From NCBI GenBank assembly GCA_046302715.1, contig JBKCHQ010000097.1, positions 1-11,079 on the forward strand: a stretch of DNA of 11,079 nt. The letters are read 5' to 3'. Under the pieces are notes generated by a model. It saw only the letters and a program-made list of their open reading frames with translations, was not told the DNA's origin and did no database searches. Numbering within the stretch: the stretch's first letter is position 1; each line of letters opens with the position of its first letter. Positions 1 through 6,123 of this stretch are shown in pieces. The DNA comes from CAMCXT01 sp046302715 (GTDB lineage: Bacteria > Bacteroidota > Bacteroidia > M30B66). Made by a program: the position numbers and the translations under genes.

Positions 1-226
1 AAGTAGATCCGGATCCGGTTGGATTGGGAATGAGCGTTGTACTGGTTCCATTAGCTGTGCTAAATGCTCCTGTAGTTGAACCAAAATTTTGAGCGGCGGT
101 TTGCGAGAACCCTTTTATAGAAAAGAGAAAAATTCCAAAAAGCAGGACTAAAAGCCACCGTGCTAAATGCCGGTTTACGTTAATTGCTGCTAAATTAAAT
201 GATACTGGTAGGGCAACGTTTTTCAT
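1..226 (-). CDS. N-terminal part of a secreted protein, function unknown (cut by window edge)
   Basis: This open frame runs from an ATG at 226 to the window edge, giving the first 75 residues. After an unusually long polar start (about 20 residues, including RHLARW) comes a hydrophobic segment at about residues 24-37 (LLVLLFGIFLFSIK). It ends in GFSQ-T, a plausible signal peptidase I site near residue 42. The mature start is rich in Ser, Thr, Gly and Asn, which is typical of surface or gliding-associated proteins of Bacteroidota. No domain can be recognised in so short a piece. There is no other Met in the fragment, so this start is the only ATG available. I see no Shine-Dalgarno sequence and no convincing promoter upstream. 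The export signal is reasonably sure; the function is unknown. Confidence 0.7.
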   Translation of the reverse strand, partial: MKNVALPVSFNLAAINVNRHLARWLLVLLFGIFLFSIKGFSQTAAQNFGSTTGAFSTANGTSTTLIPNPTGSGST

Positions 227-567
227 AGTGTGTAAAATCTTGCCCTTTATTACCTATTATAAGCGATAAAGGTTACTTAAAGTGTAAGATTTTTAGTTAA
301 GAATCTATAAAAGATTTTACGTTCTTACGATTCATTAAACTCACATTAACAGATAAATACAATTATATTTCCTATGCATTTACGTTAATAAATAATTCCC
401 AATGATCTATTTTAGAGTGTAATGTTTTCTACTAAAATTGCAAAAAGCATTATGAATTGCCTCTGTTATACCAATTTACAAGGCCATTCTTAAACCCAGC
501 TTAAGCGTTAGAAATGAAATACTCTAAGGATTAAGGCGCTAGATCTGCGGGATGCATCTGGGTTAAT

Positions 568-593
568 GCCGACGAATCATAGATTCATTCGGC
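568..593. repeat. Imperfect hairpin in intergenic region
   Basis: GCCGA (568-572) pairs with TCGGC (589-593) and GAATC (574-578) with GATTC (582-586). A small internal loop separates the two stems and the apical loop is ATA. No T-run follows on either strand, so it is not a standard terminator. Its role is unknown. Confidence 0.5.
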
Positions 594-617
594 CCTTGCG
601 GCAAATTATGTAATTCT

Positions 618-656
618 ATTGCGCAATTTGGGTTAAACCAAGGAATCTTTAAACCC
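618..656. repeat. Palindrome and second hairpin in intergenic region
   Basis: ATTGCGCAAT at 618-627 is a 10-bp perfect palindrome. Just beyond it, GGGTTAAA (630-637) can pair with TTTAAACCC (648-656) with one bulged base, enclosing a 10-base loop. With the hairpin at 568-593 these make up an unexplained structured stretch between pyrF and the leftward partial gene. Confidence 0.4.
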
Positions 657-748
657 ATCTTTATACTAAATAGGCAACCCTGAAAATTCAATTGAAATTT
701 TTATGCGTTCTTTTGCTATGATGAAAAAGGACCAACATCAAACCTGTA

Positions 749-1573
749 CTATGAAAGCGCAAAACGTTCGTTAAGCAACCGTTCCATTTCCTGCTGCATG
801 CTTTGGGCTTCGGCAGCAGCAGCTTGGGCAAAATTTTCGGCCGATGAGGCATACAGTATGCTTCTTGAAGCATTCACCAATATACCCACATCATTTGAAA
901 AGGAAGCTCTGGCCACAGCATCCAAGTCACCTCCTTGCGCGCCTACGCCCGGTATCAATAAAAAATATTTGGGGGCGCGTTTACGGATTTTTTCTAGTTC
1001 CTCTGCCCTTGTTGCTCCCGCCACAAACATAAGCTGATCTGGGCTCCCCCATTCCATAGCCCGATCAATTACTTCTTCAAATACGCGCTTTCCATTCAAC
1101 AACTGCTGTAATTCAAAATCGGCAGCACCGGGATTACTGGTGAGGGCCAGAACTATGGTCCAGTGGCCTTCCATTTCAATAAAAGGGCTCACCGAATCTT
1201 TGCCCATATAAGGCGCTACAGTTACGGCATCGCAGTTTAATTGCTTAAAAAAGGCATCGGCATAATGTCGTGATGTATTTCCAATATCGCCACGTTTGGC
1301 ATCGGCAATGATAAAGTGCGTATCGGGAATTAACGCCACCGTTTCCTGAAACACATGCCATCCCTCAGCGCCCAATGCTTCGAAAAATGCCAGATTGGGT
1401 TTATATGCTACGCAGTAATCTTTTGTAGCCTCAATGATGGCACGGTGAAACGCAACAATAGCTTTGCTACCAGTTCCCAATGAAGCCGGAATTCTTTCCA
1501 GATCGGGATCGAGCCCCACACAGAGAAAGGACTTTTTCTTAAAGATCTCAGCTACTAACTGATCGCGCGTCAA
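749..1573 (-). CDS. pyrF: Orotidine 5'-phosphate decarboxylase, type 2 (PyrF)
   Basis: Cytosolic enzyme that decarboxylates orotidine 5'-monophosphate to UMP, the last step of de novo pyrimidine synthesis. The 274-residue length fits the longer type 2 subfamily. Visible motifs are CVGLDPD (residues 18-24), the catalytic DAKRGDI (91-97) with the Asp-Lys-Asp charge network, PYMGKDSVSP (121-130), IPGVGAQGGD near 207-216 and the phosphate-binding NASRSI (234-239). The start codon is TTG at 1573-1571. It is supported by homolog-like MTRDQL spacing before the CVGLD motif and by an AAGGAGG sequence 6 bases upstream. The TTG overlaps the TGA stop of prfA by 4 bases, so translation is probably coupled. 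It is the last gene of a purM-prfA-pyrF run. Identity is sure; the start is likely. Confidence 0.96.
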   Translation of the reverse strand: MTRDQLVAEIFKKKSFLCVGLDPDLERIPASLGTGSKAIVAFHRAIIEATKDYCVAYKPNLAFFEALGAEGWHVFQETVALIPDTHFIIADAKRGDIGNTSRHYADAFFKQLNCDAVTVAPYMGKDSVSPFIEMEGHWTIVLALTSNPGAADFELQQLLNGKRVFEEVIDRAMEWGSPDQLMFVAGATRAEELEKIRKRAPKYFLLIPGVGAQGGDLDAVARASFSNDVGILVNASRSILYASSAENFAQAAAAEAQSMQQEMERLLNERFALS

Positions 1574-2658
1574 ATCTGGCCTCCTTCCTTCATACGCTCG
1601 GCATTTTCGGCTACCTGCAGGGCTTTTATCATATCTTCGATATCGCCGTCCATAAAGGCAGGCAGGTTATACACCGACATACCGATGCGATGATCGGTAA
1701 CTCTGCTTTGGGCATAGTTATACGTCCTAATTTTTGCCGAACGGTCGCCGGTAGAAACCATGGTTTTTCGCTTGCGCGAGATCTCATCAAGATGCTTTGA
1801 AAGTTCCATCTCATATAGCTTGGTTCGCAGCATGTTCATGGCACGTTCGCGATTACCAAGCTGGCTGCGTTCCACCTGACAGGTCACCACAATACCGGTA
1901 GGTTTATGCGTTAACTGCACCTTTGTTTCAACCTTGTTCACATTCTGCCCCCCTGCTCCACCCGAACGGGAGGTTTGCATTTCAATATCGGCCGGATTTA
2001 ACTGTACATCCACTTCATCGGCTTCGGGCAACACTACTACGGTGGCAGCAGAGGTATGCACACGGCCCTGCGTTTCGGTGAGCGGAACCCTTTGTACGCG
2101 ATGCACGCCCGATTCGTACTTTAAAATACCATAAACACCTTCGCCATTTACCTCCATCACAATTTTACTAAAGCCGCCCATGGTGCCTTCGGTTTCGTCT
2201 ACCACTTCTATCTTCCATCCCTTGTTCTCGCAATAGCGCTGATACATACGGGTAAGATCGCCCGCAAAGATAGAAGCCTCATCACCACCCGTACCCGCAC
2301 GAATTTCCAATACGGCATTCTTATCGTCTTCGGGATCTTTGGGTATGAGTAAGATTCTAATTTCTTCTTCAAGAGAAACCTTCAACTGTTCTGAAACATC
2401 AAGCTCTTCCTGCGCCATTTCGCGAAAAGCGGCATCCGATTCGTTACGAAGAATTTCTTTTGCTTCGCGAATCGAATCCATCACTCCCTGATATTTAACC
2501 TTTACCTCTACCAGGGGTAACAGATCTTTATATTCCTTATTCAGCTTTTTAAAGCGCGACATATCCGAAATAACGGAGGGATCAGACAATAGCAGTTCTA
2601 CCTCTTGATATCGGGCTACAATAGCCGATAATCGTTCCAACAAACTGGTTTCTTCCAT
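1570..2658 (-). CDS. prfA: Peptide chain release factor 1 (RF1)
   Basis: Recognises UAA and UAG stop codons in the ribosomal A site and triggers peptide release. The 362-residue length is normal for bacterial RF1. The N-terminal part (about 1-110) is the helical PCRF domain. The stop-codon-reading motif is P192-L193-T194 in VPLTETQGR; the P-x-T form identifies RF1 rather than RF2, which has SPF. The catalytic GGQ is at 236-238 in SGGAGGQNVNK, and the C-terminal RSAKIRTYNYAQSRVTDHR segment is typical. The glutamine would be methylated by PrmC, which is not encoded here. It starts 9 bases after the purM stop and overlaps pyrF by 4 bases, so the three genes are almost certainly cotranscribed. 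There is no Shine-Dalgarno sequence before the ATG. Confidence 0.97.
   Translation of the reverse strand: MEETSLLERLSAIVARYQEVELLLSDPSVISDMSRFKKLNKEYKDLLPLVEVKVKYQGVMDSIREAKEILRNESDAAFREMAQEELDVSEQLKVSLEEEIRILLIPKDPEDDKNAVLEIRAGTGGDEASIFAGDLTRMYQRYCENKGWKIEVVDETEGTMGGFSKIVMEVNGEGVYGILKYESGVHRVQRVPLTETQGRVHTSAATVVVLPEADEVDVQLNPADIEMQTSRSGGAGGQNVNKVETKVQLTHKPTGIVVTCQVERSQLGNRERAMNMLRTKLYEMELSKHLDEISRKRKTMVSTGDRSAKIRTYNYAQSRVTDHRIGMSVYNLPAFMDGDIEDMIKALQVAENAERMKEGGQI
1574..1586 (-). promoter_or_regulatory. Shine-Dalgarno sequence for pyrF inside prfA
   Basis: On the minus strand, AAGGAGG lies inside the last codons of prfA (Glu-Gly-Gly-Gln-Ile) and is followed after 6 bases (CCAGAT) by the TTG start of pyrF. 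No comparable purine-rich site is seen before purM, prfA, the OmpA-family gene or glnN, as is usual in Bacteroidota. It supports the TTG start, but the purines are also forced in part by the encoded Glu-Gly-Gly. Confidence 0.5.
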
Positions 2659-2667
2659 GATGCGAAA

Positions 2668-3846
2668 TTAGGAATTCGGTGTATAAACAAAATGGCCGTG
2701 TTCTGAATGTATCTCTAGCTGGCCTGGCCCCTCTTCTACCCTGCCCACAATTTGGGCTTCTATTCCAAATGATTTGGAAATGGCCATAATTGCTTCGGCT
2801 GTTTCGGGGTTTGTGTACAACTCCATGCGATGGCCCATATTGTATATTTTGTACATATCCTGCCAAGGCGTTGCCGATGATTCCTGTATGATAGAAAACA
2901 ACGGAGGCACAACGAATAAATTATCTTTTATTATATGAAGGTCTTTAACAAAGTGAAGCACTTTGGTTTGGCCGCCACCGCTGCAATGCACCATTCCTTT
3001 GATTTCGGCGCGATGGTTTTCGAGCACTTTCTTTATAACGGGTGCATAGGTGCGTGTGGGCGATAATACCAGTTTACCATAATCGAGGGGCAAACCCGGA
3101 ACGGTATCGGTTAATCGATACTTTCCTGAATATACCAATTCGGCCGGAACCGCCGGATCGAAAGACTCGGGATATTGATTGGCCAAATAGTGGGCAAACA
3201 CATCGTGGCGCGCTGCAGTGAGGCCATTGCTTCCCATTCCGCTGTTGTAGGATTCTTCGTAAGTTGCCTTACCAAATGATGACAGCCCTACGATAACATC
3301 ACCCGCAGCGATGTTTGCATTATCGATAATGTCGCTTCGTTTTATTCGAGCTATAACGGTGGTATCCACTACAAGTGTGCGCACCAAATCGCCTAAGTCG
3401 GCCGTTTCGCCCCCGCTAAGTTGAAGATTAATGCCAATGGAATTGAACCAATCGCATAACTGCTGATTGGCTTGAATAAGTTCGCTAATTACGGTGCCTG
3501 GAATAACATTTTTATTTCTGCCGATGGTGGATGAAACGAGCATGGTACCACAAGCGCCTATGCAAAGCAGATCGTCGGTATTCATTACCAAAGAATCTTG
3601 AGCAATGCCTTTCCAAACCGACATGTCGCCGGTTTCCTTCCAATATAAATAGGCGAGCGATGATTTGGTGCCGGCTCCATCGGCATGCATAGCTAAGGCA
3701 AAATCGGGGTCGCCCGAAAGAATATCGGGCACAATCTTGCAAAATGCTTTGGGGTATAATCCTTTTGAGGTATGTCGAATGGCGGCGTGGACATCTTCTT
3801 TATCAGAAGAAACGCCACGAAGCGAATAACGATTGCCGGTTGCCAT
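2668..3846 (-). CDS. purM: Phosphoribosylformylglycinamidine cyclo-ligase (AIR synthetase)
   Basis: ATP-dependent cytosolic enzyme that closes the imidazole ring of FGAM to form AIR in de novo purine synthesis. Motifs, numbered from the chosen start, are DGAGTK (56-61), MNTDDLLCIGA (88-98), the GGETAD signature (145-150), a GLSSFGKATYE segment (187-197) and GMGSNGLTAAR (203-213). At 392 residues it is longer than the roughly 345 residues of E. coli PurM, matching the long form I associate with Bacteroidota. The open frame extends 6 codons upstream to an ATG at 3864, but that ATG lies inside a terminator stem and the extension is encoded by its T-run. The ATG at 3846 (MATGNRYSLRGV) is therefore the better start. 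It is the first gene of the purM-prfA-pyrF run. Confidence 0.94.
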   Translation of the reverse strand: MATGNRYSLRGVSSDKEDVHAAIRHTSKGLYPKAFCKIVPDILSGDPDFALAMHADGAGTKSSLAYLYWKETGDMSVWKGIAQDSLVMNTDDLLCIGACGTMLVSSTIGRNKNVIPGTVISELIQANQQLCDWFNSIGINLQLSGGETADLGDLVRTLVVDTTVIARIKRSDIIDNANIAAGDVIVGLSSFGKATYEESYNSGMGSNGLTAARHDVFAHYLANQYPESFDPAVPAELVYSGKYRLTDTVPGLPLDYGKLVLSPTRTYAPVIKKVLENHRAEIKGMVHCSGGGQTKVLHFVKDLHIIKDNLFVVPPLFSIIQESSATPWQDMYKIYNMGHRMELYTNPETAEAIMAISKSFGIEAQIVGRVEEGPGQLEIHSEHGHFVYTPNS

Positions 3847-3852
3847 AGGTGT

Positions 3853-3885
3853 AAAAAAAAGCATCCTGCCCGAAGGACAGGATGC
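3853..3885 (-). terminator. Rho-independent terminator after the OmpA-family gene, abutting purM
   Basis: Read on the minus strand, GCATCCTGTCC (3885-3875) pairs with GGGCAGGATGC (3871-3861) through 11 pairs including one G-T. It closes a TTC loop and is followed by eight T (3860-3853). It lies about 20 bases after the stop of the OmpA-family gene and only 6 bases before the purM ATG at 3846. Confidence 0.92.
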
Positions 3886-3905
3886 TATAGTTATTTTGAA
3901 AAAAT

Positions 3906-5981
3906 CTAATTTTTAGGTTTCTCTGGTGTTGGTGTTGGAGGCGTTTCGATTTTAATGTTGTCTTTTTGTTGCTCCTCAACATAGGTCTGTACTTCTTCGT
4001 CTTCATCAACCGTTTCGATTTTAGGCGCTACAAACTCAGGACTGCCTTCTTTTGGAACAAAGGCAAATCCGGTAACACGGAACTCCGTACGACGGTTACG
4101 CTGATGTTCTTCTTCAGTGCAGGTTACACCATCTTTACATTTGTTGAGCAGTTTCGTTTCACCATATCCTTTTGCTCCAAGACGTGCAGGGTCAATTTTT
4201 TGCTCAATTAAATAGTTTACTACACTTTGTGCACGAGCCTGAGATAGTTCGATATTGGATTTAGCCGAACCTCTGGAGTCGGTATGCGACATAAGTTCGA
4301 TGGTAATTTGTGGGTTATCGCGTAAGGTTTGAATTAGGCCATTAAGCGAGTCTTTTGATTCTGGACGTAATACTGCGGAGTTTAAGTCGTAAAGAATTTC
4401 AGGCAATTTGATGGCCATATCTTTCTTAACCGGCTTAATGAAAAAATCTTTCTTATGGTCAGAACTTACTGTTTCACCCTTGGTGGTTTCGGTTCCTTTA
4501 TCGCCTAAGAAATTATCGGCATTAACCACCAATTGATAGGTGTTATCTTCCTTAAATTTGGTGTTATCAAAATAGTATGAGCCCAACTTATCCGTTGTCG
4601 CTTCAAACACCATTCCGTCCTGGTCGGTCATTGTTACCTTAGCTCCCGCAACTGGCTGCTTATTATCGAAATTATAAACAATACCAGTAAGCGTAAACAA
4701 TACTGGAGGAACCACAAATTCGTAAATATCAGTTCCGCCTTTCCCACCTTCGCGTGTAGACGAGAAGTAGCCACGCTCCTGCTTACCACGATACACGATA
4801 CCAAAATCATCGCCCGAAGAGTTTAGCGGATGCTTTAAATTAGCAACACTACCCCATTTGCCGCCTTTTTTCTTGGCTTCAAACATATCGAGACCGCCCA
4901 TTCCTACATGACCGTTAGATGAAAAATAAAGCGTAGAATCGTTACGTAACGTTGGAAAAAGCTCGTCACCAGGTGTATTAATCTGAGGCCCAAGATTGAT
5001 AGGCTCGCTCCAGGATTTGCCTTTTTTATCTAATGTAGCCATCCAAATATCACGTCCCCCCATACCACCTGTCATATCTGAGGCAAAATAAAGTGTCATT
5101 TCATCGTCAGAAATCCAAGGATGTCCCACTGTAAAGGTATCGGCTGCAAATGGGAGTAAAATGGGCTCATCCCAATTGTTTCCTTTTTTCTTAGTTGTAT
5201 AAATCTGGCATCCTTTGATTTTGTTCTTATCGTATTCGCAACGCGTGAAGAACATAGTTGCAAATTTGTCGTTCAGAGTTGCCGAACCATCGTTATATTT
5301 CCCATTCAACGGCTCTTTAAATGCTGCAGGTGTGCTCCACTTTCCGTTTTTATCCACTTTAGCCTCATATAAATCAGAGAAGGCCTCACCAGTCCAACCA
5401 TCGGTACCGCTTCCAGTAGAACCTTCTCTACTTGAAGTAAAGATTACCTCATTGAAATTCTTCTTGCTGAAAATTGGCGAAAAGTCGTCGTATTTAGAGT
5501 TCAAAGGCTGCACATTGCTAACCTGATGTTTGGTAGGCTCTTTTTTCCAAGCCACTGCAAGCTTGCAGCTTTCAACTCCAGAGGTGCCACGTGGGTCGCT
5601 TGGTTTTAGCTTGGCATATTTTTCATATTCGGCAAGCGCTTCATCGTACTTTCCATTGATGCGCATCATATCTGCCAGGTATAATTGCGCCTCAGGATCT
5701 TGGTATTTGGCTTTTATGGCTTTACCAAACCAAACCTCAGCCTTTTTGGCGTCATTAATCATCATAAAACAAAGAGCTTGTTTATAGGTAAGCTCTGCTT
5801 TTACATTTTTCTTTTTGGCCGTTTCCATAGCCTTTTTGTAGGCGTTTAAGGCCTCATAATATTCTTTGTTGTTGAACAAACGGTCGGCTGCTGCAACCTT
5901 TTTGTTTTGAGCCAAAGCACAGGTAGAAACGAATGCTGAGGCAATTACTGCGAGTAAAAAACGGGTAGTGTTCCGAAGCAT
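3906..5981 (-). CDS. PorE-like OmpA-family protein (TPR, PD40 propeller, CRD, OmpA domain)
   Basis: Exported 691-residue protein. A signal peptide (about 1-24, ending CALA-Q) is followed by a TPR-like helical region (about 28-145). Next comes a PD40 beta-propeller (about 160-430) with five recognisable blades, for example YDDFSPIF, GHPWISDDEMTLYFASD, GDELFPTLRNDSTLYFSS and GDDFGIVYRG. A carboxypeptidase-regulatory-like domain (about 437-510) and an OmpA C-terminal domain (about 528-640) follow. The OmpA domain keeps the peptidoglycan-binding Asp568 (SHTDSRG) and Arg583 (NIELSQARA), 15 residues apart as in characterised OmpA domains. An acidic tail ends in a Pro/Thr/Lys-rich segment. This is the domain order described for PorE, a T9SS component that binds peptidoglycan, but Bacteroidota carry several such paralogs, so the T9SS role is inference. 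Cys21 follows V-S-T, a poor lipobox, so cleavage by signal peptidase I after ALA seems likelier than lipidation. It is flanked by its own promoter and terminator. Confidence 0.9.
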   Translation of the reverse strand: MLRNTTRFLLAVIASAFVSTCALAQNKKVAAADRLFNNKEYYEALNAYKKAMETAKKKNVKAELTYKQALCFMMINDAKKAEVWFGKAIKAKYQDPEAQLYLADMMRINGKYDEALAEYEKYAKLKPSDPRGTSGVESCKLAVAWKKEPTKHQVSNVQPLNSKYDDFSPIFSKKNFNEVIFTSSREGSTGSGTDGWTGEAFSDLYEAKVDKNGKWSTPAAFKEPLNGKYNDGSATLNDKFATMFFTRCEYDKNKIKGCQIYTTKKKGNNWDEPILLPFAADTFTVGHPWISDDEMTLYFASDMTGGMGGRDIWMATLDKKGKSWSEPINLGPQINTPGDELFPTLRNDSTLYFSSNGHVGMGGLDMFEAKKKGGKWGSVANLKHPLNSSGDDFGIVYRGKQERGYFSSTREGGKGGTDIYEFVVPPVLFTLTGIVYNFDNKQPVAGAKVTMTDQDGMVFEATTDKLGSYYFDNTKFKEDNTYQLVVNADNFLGDKGTETTKGETVSSDHKKDFFIKPVKKDMAIKLPEILYDLNSAVLRPESKDSLNGLIQTLRDNPQITIELMSHTDSRGSAKSNIELSQARAQSVVNYLIEQKIDPARLGAKGYGETKLLNKCKDGVTCTEEEHQRNRRTEFRVTGFAFVPKEGSPEFVAPKIETVDEDEEVQTYVEEQQKDNIKIETPPTPTPEKPKN

Positions 5982-6012
5982 GAGTGTATAGTTAATTTTA
6001 ATTAACGGTGGG

Positions 6013-6042
6013 CTAAATTAAAAAAAACAATTGGCTGACAAA
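6013..6042 (-). promoter_or_regulatory. Candidate promoter of the OmpA-family gene
   Basis: On the minus strand, TTTG (6042-6039), an 18-base spacer containing a T-run, and TAATTTAG (6020-6013) resemble the Bacteroidetes -33 TTTG and -7 TAnnTTTG elements. There is one mismatch and the spacer is slightly short. The start of transcription would fall near 6006, about 25 bases before the ATG. Confidence 0.4.
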
Positions 6043-6064
6043 AAGTATATGACGAAATATTATG

Positions 6065-6104
6065 AAAAAACACATCCGAAACTTCAAAAAAGAAGCTTCG
6101 GATG
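6065..6104 (-). terminator. Rho-independent terminator of glnN
   Basis: On the minus strand, CATCCGAAGCTTC (6104-6092) pairs with GAAGTTTCGGATG (6085-6073) through 13 pairs with one G-T, around a TTTTTT loop. TG and then six T (6070-6065) follow. It begins 20 bases after the glnN stop and lies upstream of the OmpA-gene promoter, so it separates the two units. Confidence 0.88.
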
Positions 6105-6123
6105 GATAACAATTACACTGTAA

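Larger units (their letters stand above)
227..748. other. 522-base intergenic region without a gene
   Basis: No convincing gene is present. The part from 227 to about 480 is very AT-rich and should carry the promoter of the leftward gene starting at 226, but I find no good match to TTTG-N19/20-TAnnTTTG. It contains a 10-bp inverted repeat, GTAAAATCTT at 232-241 and AAGATTTTAC at 311-320. The part from about 485 to 660 is less AT-rich and holds several short hairpins and palindromes, listed separately. Next to pyrF, a 10-bp palindrome TTCAATTGAA lies at 687-696, but no hairpin followed by a T-run is visible, so no intrinsic terminator for pyrF can be claimed. Confidence 0.6.

Noticed and set aside
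568..660. tRNA or known riboswitch in the left intergenic region
   Set aside because: The hairpins do not form a cloverleaf, and no T-loop consensus or recognised riboswitch core is visible.
688..873. Small minus-strand ORF of 61 codons overlapping the end of pyrF
   Set aside because: It lies mostly in another frame of pyrF, shows no recognisable features and has no start signal; a shadow frame.
2582..2866. 94-codon minus-strand ORF across the purM-prfA junction
   Set aside because: It is out of frame with two well-supported genes and its translation has no family resemblance.
2668..3846. SelD or ThiL instead of PurM
   Set aside because: These share the ATP-binding fold, but the combination of DGAGTK, GGETAD and GMGSNGLTAAR, and the total length, fits PurM.
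3847..3864. Six-codon N-terminal extension of purM from an upstream ATG
   Set aside because: The ATG is part of the terminator stem and the added codons are the T-run and its flank; the conserved PurM sequence begins at the ATG at 3846.
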